Assembly: GCF_000383675.1 (NCBI RefSeq)
Contig: NZ_KB911821.1
Location: 372,001-436,000 of the forward strand
Origin: Terracoccus sp. 273MFTsu3.1
GTDB lineage: Bacteria; Actinomycetota; Actinomycetes; Actinomycetales; Dermatophilaceae
Direction of reading: 5' to 3'
Length of the DNA stretch: 64,000 nt
Positions 59,126 to 64,000 of the stretch are shown piece after piece. The notes under the pieces are model-generated. The model was not told the origin of the DNA. It ran no database searches and worked only from the letters and a program-made list of their open reading frames with translations. Position 1 is the stretch's first letter, and each line of letters starts with the position of its first letter. The translations under genes were made by a program, and so were the position numbers.

Positions 59126-61207
59126 TCAGACGGGCGCGGACTCGAGGGGCGCAAGACCCCGTGCGGCGCGGATCACACCCACCATCTCGCCCATGATGTC
59201 GTTGAGGCCGAAGTCCTTCGGCGTGAAGACCATGGCGACGCCGGCGGTCCGCAGCGCTGCGGCATCGGACTCGGGGATGATGCCTCCCACGATGACCGGC
59301 ACGTCCCCGGCACCGGCCTCGCGCAGGCCCCGGAGGACCTCGGGCACGAGCTCCATGTGCGAGCCGCTGAGGATCGAGAGCCCGACGAGGTGGACGTCCT
59401 CGGCGACGGCGGCCGCGACGATCTGCTCGGGCGTCAGCCGGATGCCCTGGTAGACCACCTCGAAGCCGGCGTCGCGGGCGCGCACGGCCACCTGCTCGGC
59501 GCCGTTGCTGTGGCCGTCGAGGCCGGGCTTGCCGACGAGGATGCGCAGCTTCTCGCCGAGCTCCTCGCCGGTGCGCGCGACGAGCCGACGGACCTGGGAC
59601 AGGGCGTCGCCGGGCTCGCTCGAGCCGACGCCCACCGAGCCGGAGACCCCCGTGGGGGCGCGGTACTCGCCGAACTGCTCGCGCAGGGCGGCGGCCCACT
59701 CCCCCGTCGTCACCTCGGCACGGGCGCACTCGAGCGAGGCCGCCATGAGGTTGACGTCGGTCGCCGCGTCGGCGCGCAGACGCTCGAGAGCCGCCGCCGC
59801 ACGCGCCCGGCGCTCGGGGTCGGCGTCACGCGCCTCGCGCCACGCGCGCACGGCCTCGGAGGCGTGGCGCTCGACGTCGGCGTCGACGGTCTGGATCGCG
59901 GTGTCGAGGTCGGCCGTGAGCGGGTTGGGCTCGGTGGTCTCGAATCGGTTGAGGCCGACGATGACGGCCTCGCCCGTCTCGATGCGGCGGCGACGCTCGG
60001 CGTGGGAGGCGACGAGCGCGGACTTCATGTAGCCGGACTCGACGGCGGCGACGGCGCCGCCCATCTCCTCGACCCGGGCCATCTCCGCCTTCGCCCCGGC
60101 CACGAGCTCGGCGACCTTGGCCTCGACGACGACCGACCCGGTGAAGAGGTCGTCGTGCTCGAGCAGGTCGGACTCGTAGGCGAGCACCTGCTGCATGCGC
60201 AGGCTCCACTGCTGGTCCCACGGGCGCGGCAGGCCGAGCGCCTCGTTCCACGCCGGCAGCTGGATGGCGCGGGCCCTGGCGTCCTTGGAGAGCGTCACGG
60301 CGAGCATCTCGAGGACGATGCGCTGGACGTTGTTCTCGGGCTGGGCCTCGGTGAGGCCCAGGCTGTTGACCTGGACGCCGTAGCGGAAGCGGCGGGCCTT
60401 CGCGTCGGTCACGCCGTAGCGCTCCCGGGTCAGCTCGTCCCACAGCTGCACGAAGGCGCGCATCTTGCACATCTCCTCGACGAACCGCACGCCGGCGTTG
60501 ACGAAGAAGGAGATCCGGGCGACGACGCTGGCGAGCTCCTCGGGCGGCACCTGCCCCGAGTCGCGCACGGCGTCGAGCACGGCGACCGCCGTCGACATGG
60601 CGTAGGCGATCTCCTGCACGGGGGTCGCCCCCGCCTCCTGCAGGTGGTAGCTGCAGATGTTGATGGGGTTCCACTTCGGGATCTCGCGCACCGTGTAGGT
60701 GACCATGTCGGTGATGAGGCGGAGCGACGGGGCGGGCGGGAAGACGTAGGTCCCCCGCGAGAGGTACTCCTTGATGATGTCGTTCTGGGTCGTGCCGGCG
60801 AGGTCGTGCACCCAGGCGGCGGGGTCCTCGCCCGCAGCCTCGGCCTGGCGCTCGGCGGCGACCTGGTAGAGCGCGAGCATCCACATCGCCGTCGCGTTGA
60901 TCGTCATCGAGGTGTTCATCTCGCGCAGCGGGATGGCGTCGAAGAGGGCTGACATGTCGCCGATGTGGCTGATCGGGACCCCGACCTTGCCCACCTCGCC
61001 GCGCGCGAGGACGTGGTCCGGGTCGTAGCCCGTCTGGGTCGGCAGGTCGAAGGCGACGGAGAGACCCGTCTGCCCCTTGGAGAGGTTGCGGCGGTAGAGC
61101 GCGTTGCTCGCAGCGGCACTCGAGTGGCCGGCATACGTGCGCATGACCCACGGCCGGTCGGGCGTCACCCGGGCGGCCGGACGCGGCGTGCTCTCCGTCG
61201 AAGACAT
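59126..61207 (-). CDS. ecm: Ethylmalonyl-CoA mutase Ecm (B12-dependent)
   Basis: Rearranges ethylmalonyl-CoA to methylsuccinyl-CoA using adenosylcobalamin (693 aa, single chain). The substrate barrel includes MRTYAGHSSAAASNALYRRN, GQTGLSVAFDLPTQTGYDPD and PINICSYHLQEAGATPVQEI. The B12 domain has KPGLDGHSNGAEQVAVRARD (DxHxxG) and LVGLSILSGSHMELVPEVLR. Length and the HSNGAEQ variant favour Ecm over methylmalonyl-CoA mutase, which usually has a longer or two-part form. TACCGT (61219-61214) lies six bases before the ATG. Confidence 0.93.
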   Translation of the reverse strand: MSSTESTPRPAARVTPDRPWVMRTYAGHSSAAASNALYRRNLSKGQTGLSVAFDLPTQTGYDPDHVLARGEVGKVGVPISHIGDMSALFDAIPLREMNTSMTINATAMWMLALYQVAAERQAEAAGEDPAAWVHDLAGTTQNDIIKEYLSRGTYVFPPAPSLRLITDMVTYTVREIPKWNPINICSYHLQEAGATPVQEIAYAMSTAVAVLDAVRDSGQVPPEELASVVARISFFVNAGVRFVEEMCKMRAFVQLWDELTRERYGVTDAKARRFRYGVQVNSLGLTEAQPENNVQRIVLEMLAVTLSKDARARAIQLPAWNEALGLPRPWDQQWSLRMQQVLAYESDLLEHDDLFTGSVVVEAKVAELVAGAKAEMARVEEMGGAVAAVESGYMKSALVASHAERRRRIETGEAVIVGLNRFETTEPNPLTADLDTAIQTVDADVERHASEAVRAWREARDADPERRARAAAALERLRADAATDVNLMAASLECARAEVTTGEWAAALREQFGEYRAPTGVSGSVGVGSSEPGDALSQVRRLVARTGEELGEKLRILVGKPGLDGHSNGAEQVAVRARDAGFEVVYQGIRLTPEQIVAAAVAEDVHLVGLSILSGSHMELVPEVLRGLREAGAGDVPVIVGGIIPESDAAALRTAGVAMVFTPKDFGLNDIMGEMVGVIRAARGLAPLESAPV

Positions 61208-61247
61208 GGCTCGACGGTAGCGGCGGGGTGCAGCCGTGGGGAGGCGC

Positions 61248-61616
61248 TCAGGCGGTGAGAGGCGCCACAGTCAGGCTCGCCGGAGCCGGGTGGCGCGGGG
61301 CGAGGATGCGCTCGAGGCGGCAGCCGCGCAGCAGACGCGTCGTGCGATCGCTCGCGTCGACGAGCAGCAGCCGGCGCTCGGCACGGGTGGCCCGCCGGTG
61401 GAGGTGGACGATGACGCCGAGGCCCGTCGCGTCGCCGATCTCGGCGTCGCCGAGATGCAGGCGCAGCTCGCCCGGACCCTGGTTGATGACCGCGTGGATC
61501 GCGTCGCGGATGTCGGGCACCGTGTGGACGTCGAGACGCCCCTCGATGATGACATCGTGGCCGTCGGGTGCGTCGAGCACTCTGACCGGACCCCTGCGGT
61601 GGGTGTTCAGCGTCAT
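61248..61616 (-). CDS. STAS-domain protein (anti-sigma-factor antagonist-like)
   Basis: A 122-aa protein with a single STAS domain. VIIEGRLDVHTVPDIRDAIH opens the fold; LRLHLGDAEIGDATGLGVIV is the phosphorylation loop, with Thr where RsbV-like proteins usually have Ser (DSSGLG). It may regulate a sigma factor via a partner kinase, not seen here. GAGAGGGG lies five bases before the ATG. The upstream region is unusually A+T-rich and has a GTCAAGAA direct repeat. Confidence 0.8.
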   Translation of the reverse strand: MTLNTHRRGPVRVLDAPDGHDVIIEGRLDVHTVPDIRDAIHAVINQGPGELRLHLGDAEIGDATGLGVIVHLHRRATRAERRLLLVDASDRTTRLLRGCRLERILAPRHPAPASLTVAPLTA

Positions 61617-61685
61617 GTAGACCCCTCTCAACGCTGTGCCGTCACCATGATGACGCCTCAGCCAGCCAAAACGTTGCCCCTAGGA

Positions 61686-61704
61686 GTCAAGAAGTGGTCA
61701 AGAA
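61686..61704. promoter_or_regulatory. GTCAAGAA direct repeat upstream of the STAS gene
   Basis: GTCAAGAA at 61686-61693 and 61697-61704, 11 bases apart (one helical turn), within the most A+T-rich patch of the window. On the minus strand the repeat is TTCTTGAC, so the TTGAC cores could also act as -35-like elements. Confidence 0.4.
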
Positions 61705-61822
61705 AATACGAACATCGAGCGAAGAACTCCGTCGGCCTCCGTGCCGGTACTGAACGCTCCTGACAAAAGGGACGATCCGCCCCGCAGCCGCGGAACCGGC
61801 GCGGCGGGTCTCGGGGCTTCGA

Positions 61823-63109
61823 CTACTCGAACGGAGGCTCGTCGTCGGGCTCGCGCGACACGTCGGCGCCGAGTGCGCGGAGCGCCTGCTCGAACCGCGG
61901 GTAGCCCCGGTCGATGTGGTGGACACCGCTGACGAGGGTGTCCCCCTCGGCCACGAGGCCGGCGATGACGAGGGCGGCGCCCGAGCGGATGTCGCTGCTC
62001 TCGACGGGGGCGCCGGACAGCATCGGGACGCCGTGCGTCATGACGTGGTGCCCGTCGATCTGCGCGTCGGCGCCGAGACGGGCGAGCTCCTGGACCGTGC
62101 GGAAGCGGGCCTCGAAGAGGTTCTCCGTGACCATGGCGGAGCCGTCTGCCACGGCGTTGTACGACAGCGCGAAGGGCTGCAGGTCGGTCGGGAAGCCCGG
62201 GTAGGGCAGCGTCGCGACGTCGAAGGCGCGCGGACGCCGGTCGACCGCCGACACCCTGAACCCGCGCGGCGTGACCTCGACGTGGCACCCCGCCTCCTCG
62301 AGCGCGCCCAGCGGCGCCCTGAGGTGCTCGGCGACCCCACCGACGACCTCGATGTCGCCCCGTGTGGTGGCAGCGGCGAAGGCCCACGTGCCGGCCGCGA
62401 TCCGGTCGGAGACGACGGCGTGCTCGGTCGGGGCGAGGGCCTCGACGCCGTGGACGGTGATGCGCGACGTGCCGGCGCCCTCGAGGCGGGCGCCCATCGA
62501 CACGAGCATCTCGGCGATGTCGATGATCTCCGGCTCCTTGGCGACGTTGTCGATCGTCGTCGTGCCGCGGGCCAGGACCGCCGCCGTGAGGATGTTCTCG
62601 GTGGCCCCGACGCTCGGGAAGTCGAGCCGGATGTCGGCGCCGCGCAGGCCGTTGGGCGCCGTGGCGACGAGGTAGCCGTGCGTCACGTGCACCTCGGCGC
62701 CGAGGGCCTCGAGACCGGCCGCGTGCAGGTCGAGGCCGCGCGAGCCGATCGCGTCCCCACCCGGGACGGCGACGTCGGCCTCGCCGACGCGGGCCACGAG
62801 CGGGCCCAGCACCGAGATGGAGGCGCGCAGCGCCCGGACGAGCTCGTAGTCGGCCCGGTGACCGATGCGCTCGGGCACGTCGAGGACGACGACGCCCGCG
62901 GCCGCGTCGTAGTCGACACCCACCCCGAGCCGGCGCAGCAGCTCGGCCATGATCGTCACGTCGGCGATCGCCGGCACGTTCGTCAGCGTCGTGCGGCCCA
63001 CGGCCAGCAGGGCCACGGCCATCAGCTTCAGGGCGCTGTTCTTGGCGCCGACGACGGCGACCTCGCCCACGAGGTGGGCACCACCGACGACACGGAATCG
63101 CTCTCTCAC
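61823..63109 (-). CDS. murA: UDP-N-acetylglucosamine 1-carboxyvinyltransferase MurA (Asp-type)
   Basis: Transfers enolpyruvyl from PEP to UDP-GlcNAc in the first committed step of peptidoglycan synthesis (428 aa). It begins [20 protein letters not shown] with [10 protein letters not shown] carrying the conserved Lys23. The active-site loop reads [17 protein letters not shown], with Asp119 in place of the usual Cys. [20 protein letters not shown] and [12 protein letters not shown] are conserved. The GTG at 63109 is seven bases from TAGGGT (63122-63117). It is divergent from the adenosyltransferase gene. Confidence 0.95.
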   Translation of the reverse strand: MRERFRVVGGAHLVGEVAVVGAKNSALKLMAVALLAVGRTTLTNVPAIADVTIMAELLRRLGVGVDYDAAAGVVVLDVPERIGHRADYELVRALRASISVLGPLVARVGEADVAVPGGDAIGSRGLDLHAAGLEALGAEVHVTHGYLVATAPNGLRGADIRLDFPSVGATENILTAAVLARGTTTIDNVAKEPEIIDIAEMLVSMGARLEGAGTSRITVHGVEALAPTEHAVVSDRIAAGTWAFAAATTRGDIEVVGGVAEHLRAPLGALEEAGCHVEVTPRGFRVSAVDRRPRAFDVATLPYPGFPTDLQPFALSYNAVADGSAMVTENLFEARFRTVQELARLGADAQIDGHHVMTHGVPMLSGAPVESSDIRSGAALVIAGLVAEGDTLVSGVHHIDRGYPRFEQALRALGADVSREPDDEPPFE

Positions 63110-63175
63110 CCACCGAACCCTATCGGGGCACCGACCGACGGACGGCGCCTCCACGACGGGTGAGAGAGTGGCCCC

Positions 63176-63820
63176 ATGGTCAACCTGACGCGGATCTACA
63201 CGCGCACCGGCGACGACGGGACGACGAGCCTCGGCGACTTCTCGCGGGTCAGCAAGAACGACGCCCGGCTGCACGCCTACGCCGACTCCAACGAGGCCAA
63301 CGCGGCCATCGGCATCGCCGTCGCGTGCGGCGACCTGCCCGACGAGGTCAGGACCACCCTCCAGCGCGTGCAGAACGAGCTCTTCGACGTCGGCGCCGAC
63401 CTGTCGACGCCCCTGCGGCACTCCTACGACTACCCGCCCCTGCGCGTCGAGCAGCCGTGGATCGACGACCTCGAGGCGGACTGCGACCACTACCTCGAGC
63501 AGGTCGAGAAGCTCCGGTCGTTCATCCTCCCCGGAGGCACGGCCGGGTCGGCGCACCTGCACCTCGCGACGACCATCGTGCGTCGCGCCGAGCGTTCCGC
63601 GTGGGCGGCCGCCGACCAGCACGGCACCGAACCGGCCCCCGAGGGCACCGACGCGAGGGGCGTCGGCGGCGTCAACGTCCTGACGGCGAAGTACCTCAAC
63701 CGCCTCTCGGACCTGCTCTTCATCCTCGCCCGGATCGCCAACAAGCCGATCGGCGGCGACGTGCTGTGGCAGCCCGGTGGCGGCCGCGTCGAGAAGCCCG
63801 AGCGCACGAAGAAGCACTGA
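63176..63820 (+). CDS. Cob(I)alamin adenosyltransferase (PduO type)
   Basis: Makes adenosylcobalamin from cob(I)alamin and ATP (214 aa). It starts [20 protein letters not shown], the ATP-binding motif of PduO enzymes. [20 protein letters not shown] and [11 protein letters not shown] follow, then [20 protein letters not shown] with the conserved Asn-Arg-x-Ser-Asp. It supplies cofactor for Ecm, coded 2 kb away, and other B12 enzymes. The ATG at 63176 is divergent from murA with 66 bases between. Downstream 63821-64000 shows no supportable gene. Confidence 0.94.
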   Translation: MVNLTRIYTRTGDDGTTSLGDFSRVSKNDARLHAYADSNEANAAIGIAVACGDLPDEVRTTLQRVQNELFDVGADLSTPLRHSYDYPPLRVEQPWIDDLEADCDHYLEQVEKLRSFILPGGTAGSAHLHLATTIVRRAERSAWAAADQHGTEPAPEGTDARGVGGVNVLTAKYLNRLSDLLFILARIANKPIGGDVLWQPGGGRVEKPERTKKH

Positions 63821-64000
63821 CCCGCCCCACGGCATACGGCCGCGGGTGCCTCCTGCTCGGCACCTCGTCGCGCGCGAGATCGTGCGACCGGTGTCGTCTG
63901 GACGCAGCAGGTGCGCGACCTCGCGCCCGACCATGACGTCGTCCACACCCCCCGACGCCGGACGCGCACCGTCCACACCGTCCTGCCGAGGCGCGACTGA

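Noticed and set aside
63490-63978. A minus-strand gene opposite the adenosyltransferase end
   Set aside because: Arg/Ser-rich composition with no motif; it overlaps a well-supported gene.

Overview
This is a very G+C-rich, densely coded chromosomal segment from an actinobacterium. The evidence is NucS/EndoMS instead of MutS/L genes, the GlgE glucan route, MurA with Asp in place of the catalytic Cys, an AbiEi/DUF559 protein, the ethylmalonyl-CoA pathway, and many start codons that sit 6-8 bases after a TANNNT hexamer (leaderless style). The gene content and a recurring GTATGCC motif suggest a Micrococcales lineage, perhaps Intrasporangiaceae; that placement is inference. I see no rRNA, tRNA, CRISPR, prophage or insertion sequence. 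No gene-free stretch exceeds 300 bases.

Layout. 1-0.6 kb: start of gatA and all of gatC (minus). 0.8-1.4 kb: small membrane protein. 1.5-6.4 kb: complete Liv-type ABC importer livG-livF-binding protein-livH-livM (minus). 6.7-10.5 kb: ligA and a divergent acyl-CoA ligase. 10.6-14.7 kb: L,D-transpeptidase lipoprotein, MetE-like protein, lipoprotein, acetyltransferase. 14.6-19.2 kb: mnmA and cysteine desulfurase (4-base overlap), secreted subtilase, membrane protein. 19.3-24.1 kb: etfB-etfA, a reductase, a 52-bp tandem repeat, a small NIF3-like protein, enoyl-CoA hydratase, YbjN protein. 24.2-38.9 kb: a glycogen/trehalose block with glgX and glgP on either side of a terminator, then a tightly overlapped plus-strand operon glgE-treS-mak-glgB-pgm plus a kinase-like protein that has lost its P-loop. 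38.9-44.1 kb: CnoX-like protein, lipoprotein, a frameshifted acetyltransferase, thiamine-binding-like protein, acetyltransferase, AbiEi/DUF559 protein. 44.2-61.2 kb: meaB, thiolase, epimerase, ccr, a double-length 3-hydroxyacyl-CoA dehydrogenase and ecm, interspersed with a GH15-like enzyme, a deacetylase, membrane proteins, a TetR pair, nucS and an AlkD-like protein. 61.2-63.8 kb: STAS protein, murA, cobalamin adenosyltransferase.

How the genes work together. TreS, Mak, GlgE and GlgB make a branched alpha-glucan from trehalose/maltose via maltose 1-phosphate; GlgP, GlgX and Pgm take it apart. Thiolase, the hydroxyacyl-CoA dehydrogenase, Ccr, the epimerase and Ecm are core steps of the ethylmalonyl-CoA pathway; MeaB and the cob(I)alamin adenosyltransferase would serve B12-dependent Ecm. 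The acyl-CoA ligase, EtfAB and enoyl-CoA hydratase point to fatty-acid or branched-chain acid oxidation, which could feed the same acyl-CoA pool.

The most unusual feature is at the DNA level. The heptamer GTATGCC (or GGCATAC) occurs about 38 times. Inside genes it appears in several reading frames and brings rare codons with it. It is strongly concentrated between genes, where it forms hairpins, a 25-bp palindrome and a shared 16-17 base element just after stop codons.
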